Positions 1-7,737 of a stretch of DNA of 64,000 bases are shown here, one piece after another. A program made the translations under genes and the position numbers. The DNA is from Sandaracinobacter neustonicus (GTDB lineage: Bacteria > Pseudomonadota > Alphaproteobacteria > Sphingomonadales > Sphingomonadaceae), in NCBI RefSeq assembly GCF_006385875.1, contig NZ_VFSU01000031.1, positions 36,506 through 100,505 of the forward strand, written 5' to 3'. Position 1 is the first letter of the stretch, and each line of letters starts with the position of its first letter. Below the pieces are notes generated by a model, which was given only the letters and a program-made list of their open reading frames with translations, ran no database searches and had not been told where the DNA came from.

Positions 1-362
1 CTTTGCGTTGCGCCTGAACTTCAGCGCTGTGTGAGTGATCAGATTCGATTGCCTGCGGCGCTGCGGAGCACTCTCTCCCTGCAAGGGGGAGAGATGGAGA
101 GGGGGTGTCACCGGTTGGCCTGATCCGCTGACATCCCAACAGCCACACGTCACCCCGGACTTGATCCGGGGTGACGTGTGGAGAGGTGGGTGGGACATGC
201 TCCAATGCGCCGCAGGTCACAAACCCCTAACCTCGCGCCAAGCGGTTGGCCCCCACCCCAACCCCTCCCCTAAAGGAGGAGGGGCTAAAAGCGTTGGGGG
301 TGCGAGCGGCGTCACGCCCCTGCCGGGTGCCGGGCAGAGCCCGGCCCGCCGGAGGCACACCG
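1..362. repeat. Mosaic intergenic repeat island, left end cut by the window edge
   Basis: Fills the space before msrB. Bases 1-130 hold the forward core (GATTGCCTGCGGCGC near 47) followed by a CT/GA-rich hairpin (about 78-101). Bases 148-175 are a palindrome with arms CACCCCGGA and TCCGGGGTG. Bases 207-218 carry the core in reverse (GCGCCGCAGG). Bases 234-362 hold the module CCCCTCCCC...GGAGGAGGGG and a reversed hairpin pair; the inner one is CCGGGCAGAGCCCGG at 330-344, and the outer box CCGCCGGAGG faces the msrB stop codon. The same modules recur in the same order in other islands of this window. No gene is seen here. Confidence 0.8.
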
Positions 363-380
363 GGAACACTCCCCGCCCAA

Positions 381-782
381 TCACCCTTCGGCTGAAGGCT
401 CAAACTCCAGCGCCACGCCGTTGATGCAGTAACGCAAGCCTGTCGGCGGCGGGCCATCGGGGAACACATGCCCCATGTGGCTGCCGCAATTGGCGCAATG
501 CACTTCCACGCGGATCATGCCGTGGCTGGTGTCGCGCGTGGTTTCCAGCGCGCCTTCCACCGGCGTGTCGAAGCTGGGCCAGCCGGTGCCGCTTTCGAAC
601 TTGGTCGCGCCTTCGAACAGCGCCGCGCCGCAACCGGCGCAGCGGAACACGCCGGGGCGCTTTTCCCGCAATAGCCCGCAGCTGCCCGGCGCTTCGGTGC
701 CATGCTGGCGCATGATGCGATATTGCTCGGGCGTCAGCTTTGCCCGCCATTCGGCGTCTGTCAGTTCAAAGGGAGTGCTCAT
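381..782 (-). CDS. msrB: Peptide-methionine (R)-S-oxide reductase MsrB
   Basis: 133 residues, a full-length single-domain MsrB. It repairs the R form of methionine sulfoxide in oxidised proteins and probably acts in the cytoplasm, since no signal peptide is seen. Two CxxC pairs (Cys48/51 and Cys96/99) form the structural zinc site, GTGWPSF is the family signature, and Cys119 in RYCINGVAL is the catalytic cysteine. Cys35 (GSCGLL) could be the resolving cysteine (inference). Its ATG overlaps the aroB stop codon by 4 bases (ATGA), so it is the last gene of aroK-aroB-msrB and is probably translated with aroB. Confidence 0.96.
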   Translation of the reverse strand: MSTPFELTDAEWRAKLTPEQYRIMRQHGTEAPGSCGLLREKRPGVFRCAGCGAALFEGATKFESGTGWPSFDTPVEGALETTRDTSHGMIRVEVHCANCGSHMGHVFPDGPPPTGLRYCINGVALEFEPSAEG

Positions 783-1906
783 GCCGCTTTCCTCGCCGCC
801 GGTTGCACCGAAAGGTCCGCCGCCAGAAACGCTTCCACGCTTTGCAGCGACACATCCTTGGCCAAAAAGCTGTCGCCCGGCCCGCGCGCCAGAATGAAGG
901 GCAGCCCCTCTGCCGTGCGCTTTTTATCCTGCCGCATGTGCGCGATCAGGCGCGGCGCGGCATCTGCGGCGATGCCCGGTTCGCGCGGCCATGCCATCAT
1001 CCCCAGCGATTGCAGATGGCGGGTGAAGCGATCCGCATCCGCCTTTCTCATCAGCTTCGCGGCGGCGGAAAAGCGCAGCGCCTGCGCCATGCCGATACCC
1101 ACGGCCTCGCCGTGCAGCAGGCGGCTGGAAAAGCCCGTCTCCGCCTCCAGCGCATGGCCGAAGGTGTGGCCCAGGTTCAGCAGCGCGCGGATATCGTTGG
1201 TCTCGCGCTCGTCTGCGGCGACGATGGCCGCCTTGGCGCGGCAGCTTTGCGCCACCGCATGCGCCAGCACCTGCGCATCCTTGGCCAGCAGCCGTTCCGC
1301 ATTGGCAAGGCACCATTCGTAAAAGGCCGGGTCTGAAATCAGCCCATATTTCACGATTTCGGCATAGCCCGCCTTCATCTCGCGCTCCGGCAGGCTTTGC
1401 AGGCAATCGAGATCGGCCCACACCGCCAGCGGCTGGTGGAACGCGCCCACCAGATTCTTCCCCGCCTTCGTGTTGATCCCGGTTTTCCCGCCGACAGATG
1501 AATCGACCATCGCCAGCAGCGTCGTCGGCACCTGCACAAAGCCCATGCCGCGCTTCACGATAGAGGCCGCGAATCCCGTCAGGTCTCCGATCACGCCACC
1601 GCCCAGCGCGATCACCGCGTCTGACCGGGTCACTTCCAGTTCCAGCAGCCGGTCCACCAGCGCTTCCAGCGCGGCGAATCCCTTGGTCGTTTCCCCGGCA
1701 GGCAGGATGATGGGGATCACCTCGAACCCGCTCAGCCCGGCGGTCAGCCGCTCAAGATGCAGCTTTGCCACCGTCTCGTCCGTCACCACTGCCACCCGGC
1801 GGCTTTTCACCAGCGCGGACAGCCGCGCCCCGGCGGAGGCCAGCACGCCGGGGCCGATGGCGATCCGGTAGCTTCGGTCGTTTAACGCAACGGGGACTTC
1901 GATCAT
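779..1906 (-). CDS. aroB: 3-Dehydroquinate synthase
   Basis: 375 residues, the usual AroB length. It makes 3-dehydroquinate from DAHP, step two of the shikimate pathway, using NAD and a divalent metal. The NAD-binding segment ALGGGVIGDLTGFAAS and the family blocks QVPTTLLAMVDSSVGGKTGIN and NLGHTFGHALE (metal-binding His) are present. The ATG at 1906 shares its A with the aroK stop codon (TGATG), which supports this start over a TTG three bases upstream. It lies between aroK and msrB in one operon. Confidence 0.97.
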   Translation of the reverse strand: MIEVPVALNDRSYRIAIGPGVLASAGARLSALVKSRRVAVVTDETVAKLHLERLTAGLSGFEVIPIILPAGETTKGFAALEALVDRLLELEVTRSDAVIALGGGVIGDLTGFAASIVKRGMGFVQVPTTLLAMVDSSVGGKTGINTKAGKNLVGAFHQPLAVWADLDCLQSLPEREMKAGYAEIVKYGLISDPAFYEWCLANAERLLAKDAQVLAHAVAQSCRAKAAIVAADERETNDIRALLNLGHTFGHALEAETGFSSRLLHGEAVGIGMAQALRFSAAAKLMRKADADRFTRHLQSLGMMAWPREPGIAADAAPRLIAHMRQDKKRTAEGLPFILARGPGDSFLAKDVSLQSVEAFLAADLSVQPAARKAA

Positions 1907-2493
1907 CAAACTGCCTTCGAATCCCGGCCAATCAGCGCATGAAGGATGGCATTTACCGTCTCTTCATGCGGTCCGTCGGCCGAAATGATGTGAATTGGCG
2001 CCTGCCTGTAGCAGGGCGCACGCAACTCCATCAACTCGCCAAGCACCTGTTTCGGGTCTTTTCCGATCAGCAAAGGGCGATGATTGCGCTTGGAAACCCG
2101 TGCCGCCAGCGTTTCGATGGCCGCATCCAGCCAGATCGCGGTGCCTTCGTTCAGAATCAGCGCCCGCGTCTCAGCGTCCACGAAGGCACCGCCGCCGGTG
2201 GCGATGATCTTGTGTCCGCCCTCCATCAGCCGGCCGATCACCCGCCGCTCGCCGTCGCGGAAATGCGATTCGCCAAAGCGCGCGAAGATTTCGGAGATCG
2301 GCATTTGCGCCGCCACCTCGATCTCGGCGTCTGCGTCCACGAAGGGCCAGCGCAGTTTCGCCGCCAGCCGCTTGCCCACAGTCGTCTTGCCGCTGCCCAT
2401 CAGCCCCACCAGAACGATGGGCCGCCGCCGCCAATCCGCGCGCACGCCGTCCACCCGGCGCACGCCGCGATGCCCCCGCGCGCTCGGCGGCAT
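1906..2493 (-). CDS. aroK: Shikimate kinase
   Basis: 195 residues from the ATG at 2493. It phosphorylates shikimate with ATP. The P-loop GLMGSGKTT lies near residue 30, the shikimate-binding segment FVDADAEIE follows, and GGGAF and RPLL are the later family motifs. The reading frame stays open far upstream, but that part is antisense to the divergent secreted-protein gene, so the first ATG before the P-loop was chosen. A short N-terminal extension (about 22 residues) precedes the conserved domain. First gene of aroK-aroB-msrB. Confidence 0.95.
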   Translation of the reverse strand: MPPSARGHRGVRRVDGVRADWRRRPIVLVGLMGSGKTTVGKRLAAKLRWPFVDADAEIEVAAQMPISEIFARFGESHFRDGERRVIGRLMEGGHKIIATGGGAFVDAETRALILNEGTAIWLDAAIETLAARVSKRNHRPLLIGKDPKQVLGELMELRAPCYRQAPIHIISADGPHEETVNAILHALIGRDSKAV

Positions 2494-2589
2494 GTCAGAG
2501 GGGGCTTCCACTGGCTTCACAGGCCCCGCTATAGGGGCCAGATGCCAGCTTGCGCAAACGCCCCGATTGCCCGTGATACAGCCCCCCGC

Positions 2590-4356
2590 GTGACGGCACC
2601 GGCCACCGGATCGCGCCGCTGGATTCTGCTTCTGGCCGCAGCCCTGCTGCCAACAGCGCCGCTCGCCGCGCAGGCCCAGCCCGCGGGCGCGCCGAAATCG
2701 CTGCTGCCCGATGATATCGCGGAACCCGCCGCCCCCCAGCCGGGCACGGTGGAAGGCGCCGTGCAGATGGCCCCTTCCGCCCCAACGCCGCTGCCGGGGT
2801 TCGAGCCGCTGCCCACGGTCGCGCCGCCGCCACCCCCGCCGCCGGAGCCTGAACCCACCGACCCGCTGGCGGAACTGGCAGGCCCCACCGCGCAGCCGGA
2901 ACGCGCCGGGCCGCTCAGCATCGGCAACGGCGGCTATCGCGCCGATCTGTTCACCGGCTCCGATGCGCGCTTCCTCACCGCGCTGCTCGCCCGGCTTGAT
3001 CGCCCGCTCGCCAGCCGCTGGGGGCAGATTCTGCTGCAACGCGCGCTGCTGACGGCGGCGGATGCCCCCGGCCCGATCAACCCGGCGGACTGGGTTTCGG
3101 CCCGCGCCCGCGCCCTCGTCGCCATCGGCTCGGCGGCGGATGCGCACCGCCTCGTCTCGTCCATCGCGGTGGATCGCTACACCGTGCCGCTCTATCATGC
3201 GGCGCTGCTCAGCTCTGCGGCGGCGGGCGACCCGATGGCGATGTGCCCGCTGTCGCCGCTCGCCCGCGTCCTCACCGAAAGCCCGGACTGGGCGCTGGCA
3301 GACGCCATGTGCCTGGCGATTCTGGGCGACGATGTGGGGGCCGCCTCGCAGTTCGATCAGCTGCGCCGCAAGCAGCAGATCACCGCGTTCGATATCGGCC
3401 TCGCCGAACGCGTCGCCTCTGCCACCGGCGCGGGCCGTCGCGGCGCGAACCCGGAGTGGGACGAAGCCGCCTCCGGCCTCACGGCATGGCGCATTGGTCT
3501 TGCCAGCGCCGCCGGGCTTGAAATCCCCGCAAATCTGCTGACCGCTGCCTCGCCGCAGATGAAGGCCTGGTATGTCCGCCTGCCCGGCCCCGCGCTGGAA
3601 AGCCGCGCCGGCTTCGCCGCAGATGCCGCCGCCACCGGTGCGATCAGCACGGCGGAAATCAACCGCATCCTCGCCGCCGAAGCAGACGGTCTGAACCCCG
3701 CCGCCGTCGGCCAAAGTCCCGGCGGCCGCCTGCGCAGCGCCAATGTCGCCGCCGCGCTGCCTGATCGCATCGCCGCGATGAAGGCGCTGTGGGGCCTCGC
3801 GCCCGCCAACTCGGCCGCCGCTTATGGCTGGAAAGTCGCCACCGCGCCCGCGGCCGCCCGCATCAGCCCCGACGCTGCCTTGTCGGCCGACGCGCCCGCG
3901 CTCGTCTCCAGCCTGCTCGCGGCCGGAATCGTTCCCATCGCCGAACGCTGGTGGCCCGTCCTCGCCAGCGCCGACAGCGATGACCGCGCCGCCGCATGGG
4001 GGCCGCTCGCCGCCGCCTCGCCGCGCGTGCCGGTGGAAGGCGGCCTCTACAACGATTGGGCGAAAACCGTGCCCGCCCATCGCGCGCAACTGCTCGCCGC
4101 CGGGCTGGAAGGGCTGGGGCGCGGCAAGGTCGGCCCCGAACTCGCCCCGCTGGACAATGACTGGACCCGCGCGCTGGACCGCGCCGTCGCCGCCCGCCAC
4201 CCCGGCGAAGTCATCGTGATCGCCACCAACGCCCTGCGCGGCAGCTGGGCCGAAGTCCACCCGGACCAACTCCGCCGCATCGCCCGCGCATTGGTCGCCA
4301 TCGGCCACGCGCCCGAAGCGCGGCTGATCGTGGCGGAGGCCGCGACGCGGGGGTAG
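2590..4356 (+). CDS. Secreted protein of unknown function, alanine-rich, proline-rich N-terminus
   Basis: 588 residues from a GTG at 2590. That start places a clean signal peptide at the N-terminus (Arg-Arg, then ILLLAAALLPTAPLAA, with possible cleavage after AQA). An in-frame ATG at 2542 would add 16 residues before the signal and is less likely. Residues about 45-90 are proline-rich (an eight-proline run followed by PEPEP), like an extended periplasmic linker. The rest is alanine-rich and probably helical, with repeated 'ARALVAIG' segments near residues 175 and 565 that suggest an alpha-solenoid. It is divergent from aroK, with 96 bases between them. I recognise no enzyme motif. Confidence 0.8.
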   Translation: MTAPATGSRRWILLLAAALLPTAPLAAQAQPAGAPKSLLPDDIAEPAAPQPGTVEGAVQMAPSAPTPLPGFEPLPTVAPPPPPPPEPEPTDPLAELAGPTAQPERAGPLSIGNGGYRADLFTGSDARFLTALLARLDRPLASRWGQILLQRALLTAADAPGPINPADWVSARARALVAIGSAADAHRLVSSIAVDRYTVPLYHAALLSSAAAGDPMAMCPLSPLARVLTESPDWALADAMCLAILGDDVGAASQFDQLRRKQQITAFDIGLAERVASATGAGRRGANPEWDEAASGLTAWRIGLASAAGLEIPANLLTAASPQMKAWYVRLPGPALESRAGFAADAAATGAISTAEINRILAAEADGLNPAAVGQSPGGRLRSANVAAALPDRIAAMKALWGLAPANSAAAYGWKVATAPAAARISPDAALSADAPALVSSLLAAGIVPIAERWWPVLASADSDDRAAAWGPLAAASPRVPVEGGLYNDWAKTVPAHRAQLLAAGLEGLGRGKVGPELAPLDNDWTRALDRAVAARHPGEVIVIATNALRGSWAEVHPDQLRRIARALVAIGHAPEARLIVAEAATRG

Positions 4357-4370
4357 GGCGGGGCGGGTTT

Positions 4371-4790
4371 TGTGCCTCCGGCGGCCAAGGGCTTTGCCCT
4401 TGGAACCCGTGCCAAGGAAATGATTTCCCTGCACCCTCTAAGTTGGCGTTGCGCCCCAACCCCAACGCCGTTCGAGTGATCAGATTCGATTGCCTGCGGC
4501 GCACCGCAACTCTCCCCTCCTGTAAGGGGGAGAGTTGGAGAGGGGGTGTCACCGCCGGGCCTGACCAACCAACCTCATCCCACCCCCAACCTCGCCACCC
4601 GCTCAGCCTGAGTCCTGAGCTTGTCGAAGGGTCGAAGGCCCCTGAGAGACTCCCCAACCTTCCCACGCCCACAACCGTCACCCCGGACTTGATCCGGGGT
4701 CCAGCTGTTCTTCGGCAAGGCTGGAGTTGAAAAGCCAGACCCCGGATCAAGTCCGGGGTGACGGTGAAAAACCACCGCGGATAAAACAGA
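4371..4790. repeat. Mosaic intergenic repeat island (forward half plus palindromes)
   Basis: Occupies most of 4357-4879 between two convergent genes. Starts with CCTCCGGCGG, the hairpin CCAAGGGCTTTGCCCTTGG (4385-4403) and a second hairpin around AAATGATTTCCCTG. Then follow the core with GATTGCCTGCGGCGC (near 4490), the CT/GA hairpin, a CTCAGCCTGAG...TTGTCGAAG repeat (about 4601-4635), and two inverted copies of the CCCCGGA..TCCGGGG palindrome (about 4678-4705 and 4737-4762). The right-hand reverse end seen in other islands is missing. No gene is seen. Confidence 0.8.
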
Positions 4791-4821
4791 AACGCCCCAC
4801 CCGAACCCACAGCCCCCCAAC

Positions 4822-4856
4822 GAGAAAGGGCCCCCGGTTTCCCGGAAGCCCCTTCT
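4822..4856 (-). terminator. Probable terminator of the rpsF-rpsR-rplI operon
   Basis: Inverted repeat 23 bases beyond the rplI stop codon. On the minus strand it reads GAGAAGGGGC, then CCGG, a GAAA loop, CCGG, and GGGCCCTTTCTC, so the stem has small bulges. Only a short T stretch follows, so the terminator call is moderate. Confidence 0.5.
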
Positions 4857-4879
4857 CAAACCTCGCAAGGGCAGAACCC

Positions 4880-5476
4880 TTAGGCTTCGGTCGTTTCCTC
4901 GGCCGTGGCGTCGTCCTCGGGCAGGGTGCCCGGTTCGGCGCTGGCGTCGAATTCTTCCGTGAAGCCGGCTTCTTCCCGTTCGAACAGGTCGGCCGTCACG
5001 TCGACGCCCTTGGCCTGCAGTTCGGCTTCTTCCGGCGAACGGGCGACGTTCACCTTGGCGGAAACCGTCACTTCCGGGTGCAGCACCAGCTTCACCGTGG
5101 TGATGCCCAGCGTCTTGATCGGCTTGTCCAGCACCACGGCGCTCTTCAGCACCTTGTGGCCGGATTCGGTCACGGCATCCGCCACGTCGCGGGCGGAAAC
5201 CGAACCATACAGCGCACCGGCGTTCGAAGCCTGGCGGATCAGCACGACCGAAACCTCGGTCATGGTGGCGGCCTGCGCTTCGGCCGCTTCACGGCGCTTG
5301 GCGTTGTCGGCTTCGATCGTTGCGCGCTGCGCTTCGAACTTCGCCTTGTTGGCGTCTGTGGCGCGAAGCGCCTTGCCGCGCGGCAGCAGGAAGTTGCGCG
5401 CGAAGCCGGGCTTCACAGACACAACATCACCAATGCGGCCGAGCTTTTCGACGCGCTCAAGAAGGATCACATCCAT
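4880..5476 (-). CDS. rplI: 50S ribosomal protein L9 with an acidic C-terminal tail
   Basis: 198 residues; typical L9 is about 150. The N-terminal rRNA-binding domain (MDVILLERVEKLGRIGDVV, then KPGFARNFLLPRGKA) and the connecting helix are intact, and the C-terminal domain ends near residue 150. The extra 45-50 residues are acidic and rich in E, D, A and T. Third gene of rpsF-rpsR-rplI, 12 bases after rpsR. Such tails are familiar in alphaproteobacterial L9; its role is unknown to me. Confidence 0.97.
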   Translation of the reverse strand: MDVILLERVEKLGRIGDVVSVKPGFARNFLLPRGKALRATDANKAKFEAQRATIEADNAKRREAAEAQAATMTEVSVVLIRQASNAGALYGSVSARDVADAVTESGHKVLKSAVVLDKPIKTLGITTVKLVLHPEVTVSAKVNVARSPEEAELQAKGVDVTADLFEREEAGFTEEFDASAEPGTLPEDDATAEETTEA

Positions 5477-5488
5477 CGAATATGCTCC

Positions 5489-5713
5489 TTACTTCACGAG
5501 ATAGGGCAGCAGGCCGAGATGGCGTGCGCGCTTGATGGCTTGCGAAAGTTCGCGCTGCTTCTTGGCGGAAACCGCCGTGATGCGCGAAGGGACGATCTTG
5601 CCGCGTTCAGAGACGAAGCCCTGCAGCAGGCGGATATCCTTGTAATCGATCTTCGGCGCATTGTTGCCCGAAAAGGGGCAGCTCTTGCGGCGACGGAAAA
5701 ACGGGCGTGCCAT
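5489..5713 (-). CDS. rpsR: 30S ribosomal protein S18
   Basis: 74 residues, normal for S18. It binds the small-subunit platform as a partner of S6. Diagnostic segments are [12 protein letters not shown] near the start, [19 protein letters not shown] in the middle, and the C-terminal RNA-binding block [15 protein letters not shown]. It starts 3 bases after the rpsF stop codon and is followed closely by rplI, the standard gene order. Confidence 0.98.
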   Translation of the reverse strand: MARPFFRRRKSCPFSGNNAPKIDYKDIRLLQGFVSERGKIVPSRITAVSAKKQRELSQAIKRARHLGLLPYLVK

Positions 5714-5716
5714 GGC

Positions 5717-6172
5717 TTACCAGGCTCCTTCTTCAACCCGGGGGGCACGGTCCGGGCGGGGGCCGCGATCGCCGCGATCTCCACGCGGGCCACGATCACC
5801 ACGATCGCCCCTGTCACCACGCTCACCACGTTCGCCGCGCTCGGCACGGTCAGACTTCTTCATCATCGCGGACGGGCCGGTTTCCAGCGCGTCGACACGG
5901 ATGGTCTGATAGCGGATCACGTCTTCGTTCAGCGAAACCTGACGCTCCAGCTCCTGAATCGCAGGCGCCGGGGCCTCGATGTTCAGCAGCACATAATGCG
6001 CCTTGCGGTTCTTCGCGATGCGATAGGCAATGGTGCGCAGGCCCCAATATTCGGTGCCCTTCACCTCACCACCCATGTCGGTGACAACCTTGGTAAACGC
6101 CTCTGTGAGGCTCTCCACCTGCGCAGGCGCCAGATCCTGACGCGCGAGGTAGACATGCTCGTAAAACGGCAT
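5717..6172 (-). CDS. rpsF: 30S ribosomal protein S6 with a Gly/Arg/Asp-rich tail
   Basis: 151 residues; the conserved S6 fold covers about residues 1-100 ([23 protein letters not shown], and [10 protein letters not shown]). Beyond it lies a low-complexity tail made largely of RGD, RGE and RGP triplets, probably disordered and able to contact RNA (inference). It leads the rpsF-rpsR-rplI operon. Its 5' region (6173-6250) has a small inverted repeat with arms CGCGG and CCGCG. An S6:S18 autoregulatory leader is known in many bacteria, but I cannot confirm that motif here. Confidence 0.97.
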   Translation of the reverse strand: MPFYEHVYLARQDLAPAQVESLTEAFTKVVTDMGGEVKGTEYWGLRTIAYRIAKNRKAHYVLLNIEAPAPAIQELERQVSLNEDVIRYQTIRVDALETGPSAMMKKSDRAERGERGERGDRGDRGDRGPRGDRGDRGPRPDRAPRVEEGAW

Positions 6173-6310
6173 GCGTGTCTCTCTTCCTCTGCCGATCGCT
6201 GACCTCGCGGCGAATTCCGCGCATGGCCCCTCCGGCTATCTTGAAGCGGCGGGCCATAGGGGAAAGTCGGCGGCGAGGCAAGGGCGGGGGCTGAGCGTGG
6301 GGCTTTTTTG

Positions 6311-6375
6311 CCTCCGGCGGGCAGGGAAATGATTTCCCTGCACCCTCAACATTGGCGTTGTGCGCCATCCGGTCA
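6311..6375. repeat. Short hairpin repeat (partial island unit)
   Basis: A truncated unit between rpsF and the orphan gene: CCTCCGGCGG, then a hairpin with arms GCAGGGAAAT and ATTTCCCTGC (6321-6341), then the ACCCTCAACATT and GCGTTG core start. The first hairpin of the usual pair is missing here. Confidence 0.75.
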
Positions 6376-6465
6376 AATGTACCATTGAACAGTGTTGATA
6401 GCCTGCAACGCTGACGGCTTGCCCTGATATTGATGTGACGAGAGCAAGGCGGACACTTTCAAACC

Positions 6466-6930
6466 TTATTTAAGAGAGTGTGTGATGTCCTCAACACGCT
6501 TGCAATGGTAAAGCGCTGTATGCGGCTCAGCAAATGCTGCGCTTTGAATGACTGCGTCCAGTGATTGCGCATGTATGCTGACCATGCGCCCGCTATCTAA
6601 AAATAGAATTACAGTTCCTCTGTATTCTTCTGGAGGATACCATAGGAGATTGAGAATTTTGCCGGAAGTTGGCTCACTTGATGCGGGTATTCCTTGAAAT
6701 TCTGAGCTATGGATGAATGTGTTTTTGTCAAAGTCGATCAAAATATTTCCTGTTATCCCTTCCGAAGTATCCGATTTCGTGCAGGAATTCCCGCGTTCGT
6801 TGCAATGCGTGGAGCTTCTGAAAGAGCATTTTAGTTTGAGATGATCTGTCCATTTCGCATCGGAAGATGCCAAGGTCGGCATGCCTGCCATAATTGCGAC
6901 ACTCGTGAATAGGATGTGGTCTGTCCGCAT
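6466..6930 (-). CDS. Orphan AT-rich protein, probably secreted
   Basis: 154 residues, function not recognised. The first 22 residues (MRTDHILFTSVAIMAGMPTLAS) look like a weak signal peptide. The mature part has four cysteines in its first third (CSF, HCNE, SCTK) and one near the end (YHCK), so disulfides are plausible. A segment SGKILNLLWYPPEEYRGTVILFLD looks like beta-strands. Base composition is clearly more AT-rich than the neighbours, as in recently acquired genes. It lies beside the parDE module. Confidence 0.6.
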   Translation of the reverse strand: MRTDHILFTSVAIMAGMPTLASSDAKWTDHLKLKCSFRSSTHCNERGNSCTKSDTSEGITGNILIDFDKNTFIHSSEFQGIPASSEPTSGKILNLLWYPPEEYRGTVILFLDSGRMVSIHAQSLDAVIQSAAFAEPHTALYHCKRVEDITHSLK

Positions 6931-6994
6931 TGTCAGATGACTCCTTGTTACTCAAAAGCCTATCGTTTCAGCGCGATACTCATATGATCAGAGT

Positions 6995-7291
6995 TCAGAA
7001 GGGGAACAGAATCGCGCTGTAGTTCCGCGCGCCGTGCAGGATGTGCAGAATCACGATCTTTCCGGGTTCGACGCGATAGAAAATCAGATAATCGCCATGG
7101 ATACGCCGCCGTACGCCGGATGCCTCATAGCGTGCAACGAGCGGGAATCGCTCGGGCATATCCGCCAGTTCCGTGCATTTAATCCGGAGGTCGTGCAGGA
7201 AGCTCAACGCGCGCTGCGGGTTGTCCTGCGCGATATAGTCTCCGATCGCCTCAAGATCATATTCGGCTTCGGCCGACAGATGGACGATCAT
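6995..7291 (-). CDS. parE: ParE/RelE-family toxin
   Basis: 98 residues, the normal length for the ParE/RelE superfamily. Typical signatures: a start like MIVHLSAEAEYDLEAIGDYIAQDNP, the middle ERFPLV, and the end VRRRIHGDYLIFYRVEPGKIVILHILHGARN. ParE toxins usually poison DNA gyrase and RelE toxins cut mRNA; the sequence alone does not settle which, but the ParE group fits better. Its ATG overlaps the antitoxin stop codon by 4 bases. Confidence 0.9.
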   Translation of the reverse strand: MIVHLSAEAEYDLEAIGDYIAQDNPQRALSFLHDLRIKCTELADMPERFPLVARYEASGVRRRIHGDYLIFYRVEPGKIVILHILHGARNYSAILFPF

Positions 7292-7545
7292 CTGTCAGGG
7301 GCGGCCATCGCACGATATTTTGCCTCCAGCCGATCAAACACGGTGTCCGCGGCGGCAGTTCGCCCGGCGTCGGCATCGGCCAGACCGCGCGTGATCGAGG
7401 CATCAAGCGCCGCCAAACGCGTTTCCCGATCCTGAATCAGTCGCACCCCTTCGCGGAGAACCTCGCTTTTCGAGTTGTAGCGGCCGGTCGACACAAGGCT
7501 GGCCACGAACTGCTCAAGCTGCTGCCCCAGATCTGCGCTAATCAT
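7288..7545 (-). CDS. parD: ParD-family antitoxin
   Basis: 85 residues from the ATG at 7545, which has AGGAG seven bases upstream; a TTG two codons earlier is rejected. The N-terminal half (MISADLGQQLEQFVASLVSTGRYNSKSEVLREGVRLIQDRE) is the ribbon-helix-helix DNA-binding fold of ParD/CopG proteins, and the C-terminal half is the toxin-binding tail. It should bind the toxin and repress its own promoter. Two palindromes lie just upstream. Confidence 0.92.
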   Translation of the reverse strand: MISADLGQQLEQFVASLVSTGRYNSKSEVLREGVRLIQDRETRLAALDASITRGLADADAGRTAAADTVFDRLEAKYRAMAAPDR

Positions 7546-7578
7546 CAGCAATCTCCTGCTGCCGCGACGGATAGTGCA

Positions 7579-7619
7579 TTATCAACAGTTGATAAAGACT
7601 GTCGCGCAAGTTCGCGACA
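7579..7619 (-). promoter_or_regulatory. Probable parDE operator
   Basis: Two perfect palindromes upstream of parD. TTATCAACAGTTGATAA (7579-7595) covers a GATAAT-like -10 element read on the minus strand. TGTCGCG...CGCGACA (7600-7619, six-base spacer) lies just beyond it. Ribbon-helix-helix antitoxins bind such sites to repress their own operon, so this is the expected operator. Confidence 0.65.
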
Positions 7620-7670
7620 TCATGCGGGCACGCAGCAGGCCGAAAGTCAGGGAAACCGGAGGAAATAGGG

Positions 7671-7718
7671 TGCAGGGAGCACGGCTCCCTGCCGGGGTGA
7701 AGGGGCAGAGCCCCTTCA
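7671..7718. repeat. Hairpin pair downstream of the glutamate dehydrogenase gene
   Basis: Reversed island end only. Arms GCAGGGAGC and GCTCCCTGC (loop ACG, 7672-7692) are followed by GAAGGGGCAGAGCCCCTTC (7699-7717), 20 bases from the gdh stop codon. Both stems differ in sequence from the copies at 24173 and 24153 yet stay complementary. Confidence 0.75.
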
Positions 7719-7737
7719 TTTACTCCCCCCAAACCCG

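Noticed and set aside
2494..4434. Upstream extension of the aroK frame
   Set aside because: It runs antisense to the secreted-protein gene, has no domain, and shikimate kinase is complete without it.
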